From assembly GCA_036784855.1 (NCBI GenBank), contig JAZDSV010000006.1:345001-409000 (forward strand): a stretch of DNA of 64,000 nucleotides. The letters run 5' to 3'. A model generated the notes under the pieces. It ran no database searches. It was not told the origin of the DNA and worked only from the letters and a program-made list of their open reading frames with translations. This document shows positions 10,715 through 21,667 of this stretch, one piece after another; position 1 is the first letter of the stretch; each line of letters starts with the position of its first letter. Origin of the DNA: Aphelidium insulamus (lineage: Eukaryota; Aphelidiomycota; Aphelidea; Aphelidiaceae). Position numbers and translations under genes: made by a program.

Positions 10715-12858
10715 ATGCAATCGATCTTTCATCGCGCGTTCCGTGGCGGCTCCGAGGACGCGTATGTTGGCGGCTGTGTGCTGGATGCAATGCATGGCGA
10801 CGTGGAATATTGGCGCCGACATGATGCCACGGTGGCGCGCCTATGGTACGTTCGACATGGCTCCCGATATCACACATACGCGTCCCCCTGATGTGCCATT
10901 TAACTTGATAGTGAGCAGTTTGGTGTGCGGCATGTGCGCGGCGACGTGTTGATGGCCATGGCACGGCTGTCCGCGCCGCATATCGGGGGAGATGATGGTG
11001 TGGGCGCGGAGGATGAGTCGTCGTCTGGTAGCGCGGCAGCGTGGATCGATGCAGAGGCCAATCGCGTAGCCGACGACCTGAACAGCAGCGCCGACATCCA
11101 CGGCGCAGTAGTGTCGCTGACCGACGTGTACGCGTTACAGATGCTCATGGTGGACAGTGGCGACGAGAGAGAAGCGGCTCGCAGTCACGCAGCTGTAGAG
11201 ATATTGCGCCACGTGGAGCAGTGGGTGTGTCGAATGGTGCTTGCTGCATCGTCAGTGTCGCGCAATGTACTATTGTTGGTGCCCACGGAGAGCTGCGACT
11301 CACTGCCGGCATTCCTGCGCCCGGGAACACATCATGGCAGTCTGTGTGACACGGTGCTACCACCCGACGATGCCAGTGTCTTGTCCAAGTAGGTGTAGAA
11401 GTCACATTTCTGGCTACCTTCACTTACTATCAATAGTGATAAGCGCGCGGCCTATATTGAAGTTTGGCTGGAGCAGGCTGCTGAAGTGAACCGTGCAGAG
11501 AACATTGAACCAGACAGCAGAAAGGCGCTCGCCCACAGCATCAGCCTGGTATGCCCATGTGTGAGTAACATACATGCTCACATTCAATTTATCAGATAAG
11601 TGCGGGGTATGACAGCGCCGACTTGCAGCGGTTGTGTAGCGGTGCAATGGAACAGTGTCAAATACGATGCGGGACAGATAACAAGCGTGCAGTCACTCTG
11701 GCAGACTTTCGGCTGGCCCAACAAAGTCTGATACTGTCCAGCCGTCGAGGCGGTGCTGGCAGTCACTCTGTCATGCAAGGTACTTTTCTAATTGACGATT
11801 TGAATTGCAAAACACTTGGCTCATCTCATTGCAGACGTGGCACTCACACCGCCACCTCCCACCGTGCCATGGTCGCATATTATTGGCCACGATAAAGTGA
11901 AGGCGCGGTTACAACTATTACTGTCGCTGGCCCTAGGACGCAATAACGTTTCAATAATCGACTCAAACAAGGACAACTTCCTGCATAACGCAGCCATAAA
12001 TACCGCGGGGATACTGTTGTACGGGCCGCCGGGGTGCGGCAAGACTCTGTTGTCGCGCGCCGTCACCAACCAGCTGGGAGTGCATTGTATATACCTGCGT
12101 GGTCCATCAATCGTGGCCGGCCACGTGGGTGTAACGGAGGAGCGGTTGCGTGCACTGTTTCGCGAGGCCCGTGCCTGCCGACCCGCCGTGCTAATCATTG
12201 ATCAGCTGGAGTCGTTGGCGCGCAGTCGACGTGGCGGTGATGATGCCGATGATGGTGGTGGTGGTGGCGTGGAGGCTAGCGGTGCCCGGGATCGAATACT
12301 GCTCACCCTGCTCACTGAAATGGACGGCCTGGAGGGACACGGCGGAGTCATTGTTCTCGGCTGCACTCAGCGACCAGACTTGATCGATGCGGCGATGCTT
12401 CGGCCAGGTATTGACTTATACATTCGATTTGCACATTATTTAATTCATAAATGTAGGACGGCTGGATCATTTGCTGCATTGTGGTCGGCCAGACTTCAAT
12501 GAGCGCGCCGCGATGTTCAGATGGTATGCCAAACATGCTTGTACCGATGCCATGGATGGCGAAAGCGCGTGGAACGTTTTAGCTTCACTGACCGCCGACT
12601 GGGCCGGATGCGACATTGAGATAGTGGTGCTGTACGTAGTACTATGTAGTACTATGGATTACTCGTGCTAATATGTATTGTATTAGAAACGCGATAGAGA
12701 CATGTAGTGCCGAGTCAACACTGGCCACAGATTGCGGCACGGTTGTGCTGACCATGGATGCTTTGATGGCTGCGTACAACGACTTGAAGTCGGCAGTGGA
12801 AAAGCGCATCGCAAAGGAAGAGTATCTGGATCACATTTACGCGGCGCATAGAACTTGA
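10715..12858 (+). CDS. Two-module AAA+ ATPase with a degenerate first module (PEX1/AFG2-like)
   Basis: Seven exons (10715-10845, 10912-11388, 11437-11548, 11596-11779, 11835-12407, 12457-12631, 12687-12858) keep phase and give 607 residues. The second AAA module (about 315-560) is clear: Walker A 'GPPGCGKT' near residue 370, 'GPSIVAGHVGVTEERL' (second AAA pore/helix region), 'RPDLIDAAMLRPGRLD' and a C-terminal lid. The first module lacks Walker motifs, but its lid survives ('RAAYIEVWLEQ' and 'ISAGYDSADLQRLC'). A degenerate D1 with a recognisable D2 is the layout of PEX1/PEX6-type and some AFG2-type ATPases. Within that group I cannot assign the gene. Unusually, Walker B reads 'VLIIDQLES' with Gln for the catalytic Glu, and the sensor-1 region reads 'GCTQRP' with Gln for the usual Asn. 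Hydrolysis at D2 may therefore be weak or lost. The start ATG is chosen because it reads in phase into exon 2. Confidence 0.75.
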
Positions 12859-13126
12859 TTTTCGTGTAGAAAGTTTTTAGTGTGAAGCACCGTATGCCTT
12901 GTTGTCACTCCAATTCAATACAATGAAGAGTATCTTGAACTTGGATTGCGCGGAGACGCGATCTATCTTTGCATCGCCGTGGCACACTAGCAACAGACAC
13001 TCGGTTCCAAAGAGTGCACATTGATACACAGCGGCTACACTGTGTGCGAATAGATGTACCTTACTCAGAGGGCGATGTAAACCCATACAACCAAGTTCAT
13101 ACTTATCCAATGCATTGACTCCATTG

Positions 13127-13815
13127 ATGACCATGATTGCCGGGGACAGCGCCTACCGCGTGCTAAAACACACCGACAGCGTGCGCGAGTTTGTATGCGA
13201 TGCACCGCGCATCTCTGGCACGCGTTTGCTGGCTCGCATAGCCCTGGCGGCAACTGTATGCATGGCGCTGTGGCGATTAAGTGGACCGCTAGTGGATGCC
13301 ACGATGCGTGATAGTGGCCACGTATTGGCGGCGTGGCGTTGGTGGCTGGTCCTCTCTGTGGCAGCTATATTCCTACTACTGGACCTTGGCGGGGAGGTGG
13401 CGCAAGGTTGCGCACGCGTACCACTTCATTAATCTATATCACTTACATCCCTCGTAGAATCACTGCTGGTGGTGCAGGGCGTGGGGTTGCAGGTGTGCAC
13501 ACGTTACCGTCTGCTCGGCCGGTCCCGGGCGCATTTCATTGACCGTGCACGCATACAAGACATAATCATCAATGAAGGTATACATGGACTATAGACGCTA
13601 TGTATAATATATAAATATGTTTATATATATATATATATATATAATATAACACAACAGGTATCACTGGATGGCAGGTACGGTACTATATGGCCGTGTGTGT
13701 CAAGGGCTCAGAGAGGGTGGTGGTGGTGTTTAGGAATCTGTTGCCGCGTCTGCCCGTCTGTCTGGACGCATATCACGGTGCCCGGGAGGTCATGCAGCTT
13801 GTCCAGGGAATATAA
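13127..13815 (+). CDS. PIGH: GPI-GlcNAc transferase subunit H
   Basis: Exons 13127-13406, 13458-13577 and 13658-13815 give 185 residues (human PIG-H has 188). PIG-H is a small ER-membrane subunit of the complex that adds GlcNAc to phosphatidylinositol, the first step of GPI-anchor synthesis. Two hydrophobic segments in the first exon (about residues 40-58 and 75-92) fit its membrane hairpin. The diagnostic C-terminal domain follows: 'ESLLVVQGVGLQV', 'RARFIDRARIQDIIINEGI', 'YYMAVCV' and 'VVVVFRNLLPRLPVCLDAY'. The second intron carries a TA microsatellite near its acceptor. An alternative ATG two codons downstream would remove only two residues. Confidence 0.92.
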
Positions 13816-14011
13816 GTTCAAGTTGATTGTGGATATACACACGCATATGCGTGGATACATGTACTTGGGGTGCATTATACATACGTACCATATACGTACC
13901 ATTATTATATGTATATGTGTTGTGTGGCTACACACACATGATGTACCGTCCAGACAAACAGGCTATGTACACACACACACACACACAGACAGACACCGTG
14001 ACTAATCATCA

Positions 14012-14939
14012 ATGTCGTCGTCGTCGTCGTCGTCCGCATCGTCCGCGTCCGATGGCGAGTCTGCGGCGGGTGCCACGTCCAAGCACTCTTCCAGTGGCGG
14101 CAAGCACAAGCACAAACTAAAGTCCAAGTCCTCCAAGTCCAAGTCCGGCGGCCTCTTCTCGGCGTACATGGCCGCGCGAAACAGCGCCGGCAGCGGCCAC
14201 GAAGGCAGCACCACGGCGTCGTCCACCCGCGTCACGGCATCGCGGACAGCGGTGGCGGCACCAGCAGTCGCTGACACAGAGAGTGGCAAGTATATCCTGG
14301 AGTGCGTGTGTACATATAGGAGCACATATCGGCTGACTGGTCATAGTATCTGACTGGCTGGCCAAACTGGCCAAGGAGCGCGGCTGGACGGAGGAGCAGC
14401 TGCGGGATGACCGGCTTATCGCACAGCAACACCGGCTGAACACCGTTGCGGACCTGCGAGCACTCAGCGCCCACTCATGGACGGTGATACCGCTGCTGCC
14501 GCTGGTCAAGGATCTGTTGCGACAGGCAATCAACAACGCCTCGGGACCGCTTAACGCGGCCACATCCACGTCCGGCACCGCACGCGCCACATCCACGCCC
14601 CAAATGATGACCGCCTCTTCAACTGGCGTCACCGCCGCCGCGTCCATTGCCGAGATCACCACCGGTCTGGCGGAACAGCGACTGACACCCGCCCCAGGCA
14701 CAATGCACCCGCTCTCTGCCACACGCATGCTGGTGGTCACGCAAGACTCCCAGCGCTTCGAGGCGGACCGGCTGTGCCCGCACAAACGTGTCGATCTGAT
14801 TAATGGCACCGTTACCGGCTCTGTGGTCACCTGTCCCAAACACCGGTGGCAGTTTGACGTGGCCCGTGGCGGTCAGTGCGTCGCCAAGGGTCCCGACTGC
14901 GCGTCCATACACTCGGTCGCCGCTCTGAACAACTGGTAG
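14012..14939 (+). CDS. Ser/Lys-rich protein with C-terminal Rieske [2Fe-2S] motif
   Basis: Exons 14012-14285 and 14347-14939 give 288 residues. The join works only as a GC-AG intron (donor GTG|GCAAGT). The N terminus is a long Ser run followed by a His/Lys/Ser-rich basic stretch. A short helical part follows ('WLAKLAKERGWTEEQL'), then an Ala/Thr/Ser-rich linker. The C-terminal 54 residues carry a complete Rieske ligand set, C235-P-H237 and C254-x2-H257, with 16 residues between the halves, matching C-x-H-x(15-17)-C-x2-H. The following 'RWQFDVARGGQC' matches the Rieske W-x-F/Y-D strand. No signal peptide, transmembrane helix or oxygenase catalytic domain is visible, so it is neither a bc1 Rieske protein nor a ring-hydroxylating oxygenase. 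It may be a small electron-transfer or redox-sensing protein. Function unknown. Confidence 0.75.
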
Positions 14940-15024
14940 CCTCTGTGATATAGACATGCATGTAGATGTATTGTACATTTAGATACATTAGGTATCTACA
15001 TCTTTATGTGGGTCCTTTCCGTAT

Positions 15025-15315
15025 TTATGTGGTCGCCCCGGCCAAGTGCAGTGACTTTTCCAGGTCCCGAAGCTGTGAGCGCCCAGTGGACAGCGCCCGT
15101 CGCCACGCGTTCAAGTCCGGCACCTGATCAGTGCCAGATAGTGGTGTTCTTGGTGTCCGGCGGAATTCGGCACGGACCCACGCGCGCAGTTGGTCACGGT
15201 CACCGAGGTTAGACACGGCGCCGCACGATCGCATGGCCTGCCGGTACAGTTGCCGCGTCTCTGCCGCCAGTATAAAGTATTGCAGCGACGGTGCTGTTAA
15301 TGGCATCTTGATCAT
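15025..15315 (-). CDS. LYRM2: LYR-motif mitochondrial protein (LYRM2-like)
   Basis: Single exon of 96 residues. The LYR signature is present: 'TRQLYRQAMR' after an opening 'SLQYFILAAE', then 'LRAWVRAEFRR' and a C-terminal 'GRSQLRDLEKSL', the order and spacing of LYRM2 (88 residues in human). LYR proteins are small matrix factors that bind acyl-ACP and act in assembly of respiratory complexes or Fe-S proteins. LYRM2 is tied to complex I. The frame stays open far upstream on the minus strand, but family length places the start at 15315 (or three codons further in). It is divergent from LCMT1 with 139 bp between starts. Confidence 0.85.
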   Translation of the reverse strand: MIKMPLTAPSLQYFILAAETRQLYRQAMRSCGAVSNLGDRDQLRAWVRAEFRRTPRTPLSGTDQVPDLNAWRRALSTGRSQLRDLEKSLHLAGATT

Positions 15316-15327
15316 AGTTAACGTTGG

Positions 15328-15415
15328 AATTCCAGGCAACAATTTTCCCAGACATTTTATCCCAGACATGGATTTTTCCAGGCTTTCATTTTCCCAGAGT
15401 TTAGTTTTCCCAGTC
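15328..15415. promoter_or_regulatory. Six-copy 16-bp TTTTCCCAG repeat in a divergent promoter
   Basis: Between the starts of LYRM2 (-) and LCMT1 (+) the core CCAG recurs at 15332, 15348, 15362, 15378, 15394 and 15410, steps of 16, 14, 16, 16 and 16 bp. Copies read TTTTCCCAGAC, TTTTATCCCAGAC, TTTTTCCAGGC, TTTTCCCAGAG and TTTTCCCAGTC, with a weaker first copy TTCCAGGC. The reverse-strand core is CTGGGAAAA. Regular spacing in so short a promoter suggests an array of factor sites. Confidence 0.75.
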
Positions 15416-15454
15416 AGATCATTCGCCCCGGAGTTTAAATCCACATAATCGATA

Positions 15455-16872
15455 ATGCAGCCTCCACTGAGAGATCCGCGCGCCTTCGATGACGATGGTG
15501 ATGCGAGTGCGCAGCTGGCGGCCATGAGGAAGCAGCGCGGTGCAGGTGCGGGACGTGTTAAACGTTCAGCGGCAACTTCTATCGACCCGGACGCGGCAAT
15601 CCGCGGCACAAATGACGATGCGGCCTCTGCGCGAATGTTGGTCTCGGAAAAACTTGTCCGTATATAGTTCATATGTATGCAGTGCTGCGATGCGGGCTGG
15701 CGTGCTGTACGACCCATTTATTGGGCAGTTGGCTACCGGGTCAGCGGTGGAGGCTCCGCCCCGACGCTCACCACTAATCAATCGCGGCTCGTGGTTGCGC
15801 TTCGTAACAATTGGCGCCATAGTGGAAGAGTTTGTGCATCGCAATGCCGACACACTCTGTCAAATTGTGTCTCTAGGCGCCGGCTCAGACTCGCGCTTCT
15901 TTCTCTTGAAGGCAACATTTTGATTTTTCAAGTGTGTTCTACGCTTAATGTCATCAATAGGACAAAGAGGTGCGCTTTAAGCGCTACTTTGAATTGGATT
16001 TTGAGGAGGTGGTGCGTCACAAGATCACCGCCATGGAACAGGCACCACAAATGTCACAACTGGCCGGCGCTTACTTTTCCGACACTGTCATTGTGCGGGG
16101 TACAGTGGATTCTATAATCATTCTTTCGTAATATGTATAATCGTGCCACAGATGGCCCGCAGTGCCGCTGGGTGAGCCGTGACTACGCACTGCTTGCCTG
16201 CGACCTCCGGGACTGGTCGGATTGTGTAGGCAAGTTGACAGCGGCCGGTTTCGACAAGAGGTATGTGATCAGCGTCTAGCTCGTACAAAGTTTAACAGTT
16301 GTACAGACGGCCGACTTTATTTCTGTCAGAGTGCGCGCTAATCTACATGCTGCCGGAGCAAGGGGACACCATCATTCAGTGGGCATCGTCATCGGGAAAC
16401 CCAGCACTGTTTGTCACCTATGAACAGATTTTGCCAGACGATCCATTTGGCCGTACCATGGTGTCCAACCTGCAGGTAACTAAAATCATGTATAATAATG
16501 TATGTATAATACCACACATATCTTTGCAGAGCCGCGGAATTGTTCTGCGTGGCATTGACGCGTACCCCACACTGGAGAGCCAGTCCAAGAGATACGAAGA
16601 GCGCGGATGGTCACATGCACTTGCACTGGATATGGACACTGTCTACAGCCACTGTGTGCCAGATGCCGCCAAGCAGAGGTCTGATCGTCTCCATTACATG
16701 ACAATGCTCACGGCACAGGCTGTCCAAGATTGAAATGCTGGACGAGATGGAAGAGTGGTCACTGCTGCACAGGCACTACTGCCTGGTGCTGGCATCCACT
16801 GCAGGCAGCGACGCGTGGTCACTGGACAGTCTGACGGCGTGCATGCACAGATCTGTCCAATATTTGCAATAG
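15455..16872 (+). CDS. LCMT1: Leucine carboxyl methyltransferase 1 (PP2A methyltransferase)
   Basis: Seven exons (15455-15636, 15683-15911, 15961-16099, 16152-16260, 16307-16475, 16530-16678, 16719-16872) join in phase into 376 residues. LCMT1 uses SAM to methylate the C-terminal leucine of the PP2A catalytic subunit, which governs B-subunit recruitment. Diagnostic segments are in family order: 'GTNDDAASAR' near the start, 'DPFIGQL', 'INRGSWLRFVTIGAIVEEF', the SAM-binding 'IVSLGAGSDSRFF', 'YFELDFEEVVRHK', 'ACDLRDW', 'LFLSECALIYMLPEQ', 'YEQILPDDPFGRTM' and C-terminal 'EMLDEMEEWSLLHRHYCL'. The N-terminal 40 residues are variable. The intron after 15911 has a GC donor (AAG|GCAACA). The first intron is only 46 nt. 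It shares a very short divergent promoter with LYRM2. Confidence 0.93.
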
Positions 16873-16891
16873 ATATTAAGACACTCAGAAC

Positions 16892-17685
16892 ATGGCACAA
16901 CCGCTGGAATTTTTTCACCTTGTGGAGCAGCTCAAGGCACGTTGTACTAGTAACACCCCTTGCGTATACACGCATAAACACCATGCTGACCGTGGCTGTG
17001 CACCATAGACCACAAAGCGCACTGGGTGGCTGCGTGCCGGGATCGCGCCCGCCGACTGCGAGTCCATCAGCGACCACATGTACCGCATGGCACTCATGGC
17101 GGCCACGCTACCCGACCAGGTGACACTGGTGCAGTCCAGTGGAGAGACGGGTATAGTGGTGCAACCTCTGGACCGGCAAAAGTGCATGATGATGGCGCTG
17201 GTGCATGATCTGGCAGAGGCGCGCGTGGGAGGTCTGTGTCATTGACTTGTACATATACTGCTGCGAGATTGAGCCACGACGTAGATATCACACCATTCTG
17301 CGGTGTCACGGTGCGGGAGAAGCATCGGCGCGAGGCGGTAAGCACACGGTATATATATATAATGTATGTATGTCAGTAATCAACGAGACAGGAGGCGATG
17401 GATGCCGTGCACGCAATGCTGGCGGAAACAAACAGCGATGCCGCCAACACCATACGCGAACTGTGGCGTGAGTATGAGGAGCACAGCACCACTGAGGCGG
17501 TGATGGTGCACGATCTGGACAAGTATGAGATGTTGCTGCAGGCGGATGAGTATGAACGGCGGCACGGGATCCGGCTGGACACGTTCTTCGCCACCACGGA
17601 GGGCATATTTCGCACCCAGCTAGTGCACGGCTGGGACCAGGACCTGCGTGCCAGGCGTGCTGTGCGTCAACAGACTGGCAATTGA
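16892..17685 (+). CDS. HDDC2: HD-domain 5'-deoxynucleotidase, HDDC2 type
   Basis: Exons 16892-16936, 17009-17231, 17285-17337 and 17392-17685 give 204 residues (human HDDC2 has 204). The family hydrolyses 5'-deoxynucleoside monophosphates. HD-domain metal ligands are visible: 'SDHMYRMALMA' (first His), 'ALVHDLAEARVGDITPF' (HD pair) and 'EKHRREAEAMD'. 'LDKYEMLLQADEYE' supplies the later conserved Asp. The opening 'FFHLVEQLK-TTKRTGW' matches HDDC2 exactly across the first intron, which has a GC donor (AAG|GCACGT). About 16 extra residues sit between the first His helix and the HD pair. The start lies only 19 bp after the LCMT1 stop on the same strand, so the LCMT1 terminator and the HDDC2 promoter must overlap. 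Confidence 0.92.
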
Positions 17686-18646
17686 TCTCTCTCTATGTGT
17701 GTGTATGTGTGCCTGTGGTTGACTTGAACTTGTACACACTAAAGCAGCAAGAGACATTGGACACTTTTTCATATGCTGCCATTGCAGAAAGCTCCAATTG
17801 ATAATTGAAGTGACAAGAACCAAGCAGCTGAGCTAATTAACAGGTACATTAACATCATCTGGATCAAAATCGAGCATATCTATCTAAGTCAATCTAAGTC
17901 AATCTAAGTATATCTGTCACTCGACACTAGATGGAGTATAGAGCTAGAGCACTAGTTACGCTACCCGGAGAAACTCACACACAATGACAAAATCTAACGT
18001 GGCCATCTCTACTCCACATGACTCAGTGAATATGATACGCATAACTACATCATAATGTATATGTGTATATGTCTCTACTCCGTCATGGGAATGAGTAATG
18101 CGCGTGAAAATCACTGAACAATAGGGTCGGCTTCGGTGGCCACTCACTCACTCACTCAAGTTGCGTCAACCTTGGCACACACGTACGCACTTGCGGCCAT
18201 CCGCGCCTACAAAATATATATATATAAAGCGCTGATAGTCTCGCCGTGGCAGTCACATACGAAAGTCCTTCAACAGCAGGCCATAGAAACTAAGCGCCAA
18301 GCCAACACGCGCGCGCCCAACCCAACGGTGACTCACCACGGCCGCCACTCACACAACAACGCCACGCAGCTAACATTGTGTCCACTTTGTCCCAACTGGT
18401 ACCTTGTGGACGCATTGTGTGTGCAGCACAGGTACACATATATATATATATATTGGCAACACTGACAGTCCACCATTAACGCCAGGCCGAGATCTGCACA
18501 CACACACACACACGCTCCGCCCCGCGCACCAACAAACACGCATCGGCGCAGTCATCGCCGCCTTGCCACACACTGACACACACACACACACACACACACA
18601 CTGGCCACCATAGCCGCCACATTGCTCCACCGCTGCTGCTTCTGCC
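17686..18646. other. Long 5' region of the bZIP gene
   Basis: Spacer of 961 bp with no convincing ORF. It holds a 10-bp tandem repeat (AATCTAAGTC, about three copies, 17879-17910), a run of CACT units near 18142, TA runs near 18216 and 18440, and (CA)n tracts at about 18499-18512 and 18576-18602. It probably contains the promoter and leader of the bZIP gene. Confidence 0.5.
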
Positions 18647-20998
18647 ATGAACGGCGATCCAGCTGGTCCCGTGGCCGCCACTGCGTACGGCTTGTCGCTT
18701 ACGGACGCCGCCGCCCACCACAGCATTGAGCGGAAACGTCGCCGCCACAACCACAGCCACTCGCAGCACGCTCAACGCCGCTCCTCCTCCTCCATCAACT
18801 CCAGCAGCCACCACCGATGCCCGCATGGCAGTGGTGGCGATCAGTCCGGCGCTCACGACTCTGCCGCCGCCAATGCCGCCGCCGCCACTGGAGCCAGTCC
18901 CATGTCCTCGGCCACGGCCATGTTCCTCAGCACGCAAATGTACGGCGACGATGTGGGCAGCACCTCGGCCGCTAACCAGCTGCTCGGCATGGATTATGCT
19001 GGGCAGGGTGTCGGCCAGAGTGCGTACGGCGTAGATTCCACTGGCGCCGCCGGCAGGAATAGCGCCAGCGCGCAGTCCATGATGGCCACGGCTGGTGGTT
19101 CCAATGCAGGCACAATGCCGTCACTGATGGGCGGTGCCGGTCGCGCTACTGCCAGCAATAATAATACCAACACCAACGATAATACGACTTCGGCCTACCA
19201 AGCGCTCACACTGCCCTTCCTGCCGGGGACACAGCGCGGTTCGGCGCTGTCTGTCAACAGCTACGGCAGCGGTCGGCATAGCTACGGGGACGGTAGCGCA
19301 CAACAGAACTACTTCAACTCGTCCAGCTCCACCATGGCGGCCGTTGGTGGCGGTAGCAATTCTGGGCCGGGAGGCTATTTGGCCGGGCTGGACGATCTGG
19401 ACGAGGCGAATCTGGCTGCGATGGCCGACGTGGACCCCGATGCGCAAGTCATTGGCAACGGGAAGCAGGCCGCGCTGGATTTCCTCTCGGCCTCGTTCCA
19501 GTCTGCCGGGGGTGGTGGCGGTGCCGGTACGGATTTGCAGCAGATTGCCGCGATGCAGCAGCAACAACAACAGCAGCAGCAGCAATCGTTGCAGCAAGTG
19601 GCCAACATGCAGTCGCAGTTGCCGCCGCCACTTCAGCTCTCTAGCATGCACTTGAATCTGCAGCAACAACAGCAGCACCGCCAGCATCAGAAGCAACAAC
19701 AGCGATTCCAAGCAGTGGCCGATGTGCCGGCCGTAGACCTGCTGGACTACAGCCAGACAATTGGCGCCGGTGATTTCCCATTCCAAGGCGCCGGCGCCGT
19801 GACAATGGACTCGGGGTTTGATTCGCAGTTGCAGCACCAGCAGCATAGGAGTCGACGGTCGCGCAGTTCAGCGCTATCGTCTGATTTCATGTCGTCCTTT
19901 TACCCGACGTTGGCTTCGACGTCGCGCCGCGCCACCACCATTCCGCAGGGCGGCACCTCCATCTCGCACATGAAGCGCCACAACACTGTTGGCGGCGTTG
20001 ATGGTAAGTATAGTAATGGATGTATGTGTAATAACTTAATGCGCATCTAGGATTGTCGGGGTATCTGGGCGCGAGCAATAATCCGTATATTGGCGCCTCG
20101 CTGCCACCATCATTCCCCTCAGGTATGGGATGGAATGATACAGCTGCGGCCGAGTACGCCTTCCTGTCGGCCGAGTCGGGATCAGACACTACACCGCCCA
20201 CGGTGAACCCGCTATCGTGTTCGCGGCCCGTGGAGGCACTGCGCCGACAAACTGTAGCAGATATCAAGTGTGGCTCGACGGCGTCGCTGGCACCTGCAGC
20301 GGCCGGCAGCGTCAATGGCGGAGGCAGCGGCAAGACGCCCACGTCGTCCATGTCTGGTCGCAGCAAGAGTGGCCGCGCGGATGGCGGAGGCGGCGGCACC
20401 ACTGCCTCGTCGTCGGCACAGATGGACAACAGCCGCTGCTCCTCGGGTGGCACCTCCACGCAGAGCAGCGACGCCAGGAAGCGTTCTAAATCGGAGCCGG
20501 GCACCTCGCTCAAGGGCCTAATGGAGTCGGGCGTGGACCTGTCCACCCTGGACCCCGTGGTGATTAAGCGTATAAAGAACACGGACGCCGCAAGGAAATC
20601 GCGACAAAAGAAACTCAAGATGATGCAGGATTTGGAACGTCAGACCAAGGTGTGTATTCGTACTCTTGTTGGGTGCATGTGTGTATACCTGTGTTGACCT
20701 GTAGGCAATGGATGAGCGCTTGGCGCAAGTAACACATGAGCGTGATCACTACAAGTCGCAGTATGAGCGCCTGTTGCGCTACTGTCAACAACAAGAATCT
20801 ACAGGCAGCAGAATGAGCCTGTCGCTGTCCGACAGCACCAGTTCAGCCGGTCTGTGCACTATTTTATCAGTATACTTGTTTAGTGACGTCACAGACGATT
20901 TCGGGGGCCGTCGCGCATCGGCGTCTGGCAGCACTGATATGGGAGTTGGCGGTGTCGGCGGCACATCGGCACTCCTCCCGCCCTACAACCTGCTCTAG
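18647..20998 (+). CDS. bZIP transcription factor, GCN4/CPC1-like DNA-binding domain
   Basis: Exons 18647-20003, 20051-20649 and 20705-20998. A fourth, in-frame 45-nt intron (20850-20894) is likely, giving 734 residues, or 749 if it is retained. Most of the protein is disordered: Ser/His/Arg-rich N terminus, Ala/Gly/Asn stretches, two Gln runs (about 305-320 and 345-360) and a Ser/Gly region. The C-terminal basic region 'IKRIKNTDAARKSRQKK' (about residues 622-640) fits N-x2-A-A-x2-S/C-R, closest to GCN4 (NTEAARRSR). A leucine zipper follows with heptad d positions L, M, V, Y, L from 'LERQTKAMDERLAQV' on. The factor should bind TGACTCA or TGACGTCA-type sites as a dimer. A perfect TGACGTCA lies in its own last intron, hinting at autoregulation. 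Confidence 0.88.
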
Positions 20999-21667
20999 TG
21001 TGCGTGTATCCGCACGCGCGCTCGTTTGGTGGGTAGGTTGGTCACTGTTGCAATGATGTGTTGAGGTCAGTTTTGCACCATTGACACTGCTCGCCAGACT
21101 TGCACATTCAAAATATATTTAATACTTTTTGAGTACATATGTTAAAATGATCAAGATCAAGTTATAGTTCTTGATATAGTCTGCAACCAGTAAATAGAAT
21201 TTGTGAGTGTGAATTACAATGCTTCTGATCAGCAGCTAATGAGTTCTATTACTGATTTCATGTACTTTAAACAACATGTAGAACTGGCCAGACCCTAGCT
21301 TCAATAAATGGTATCGTCGATGGGATACGTAGAGTATGTATGCCTCTGTTTCTCTTCATTCCACTTGTTGTGAGCTGCTTACGGAACGAATGTGCATATA
21401 TCTCTTGCGCTATGTTTAACATGTTTATGTTTACATAATTACCTTTTAAAGGCTAGAATTCTGAGATTTCTATGGAGCTACATAGAGTAAGGTTATTTGC
21501 AATTAGACTATTAATACTATTACACTAAATACTATACTATTACATTAAATACTAGCTATAATTCTGTATAGATTTCTATAGAGCTAGAGTAAGATTATTT
21601 GCAATAAGACTACTGGACGTGTAAATAGAAGTGTGGACTTTGCCCTGTTGCATCAATCACACACTGC
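20999..21667. other. AT-rich spacer with an imperfect direct repeat
   Basis: Spacer of 669 bp between the bZIP and THOC7 genes. A block of about 53 bp at 21456-21510 (ATTCTGAGATTTCTATGGAG onward) is repeated with about ten differences at 21559-21612. No ORF or RNA gene was recognised. Confidence 0.6.

Noticed and set aside
12877-13134. Minus-strand ORF of 85 residues between the AAA+ gene and PIG-H
   Set aside because: No family recognised beyond faint resemblance to small RNP folds. The spacer is short and the codons look random.
16755-17123. Plus-strand ORF overlapping the end of LCMT1 and the start of HDDC2
   Set aside because: It runs out of frame through two well-supported genes.
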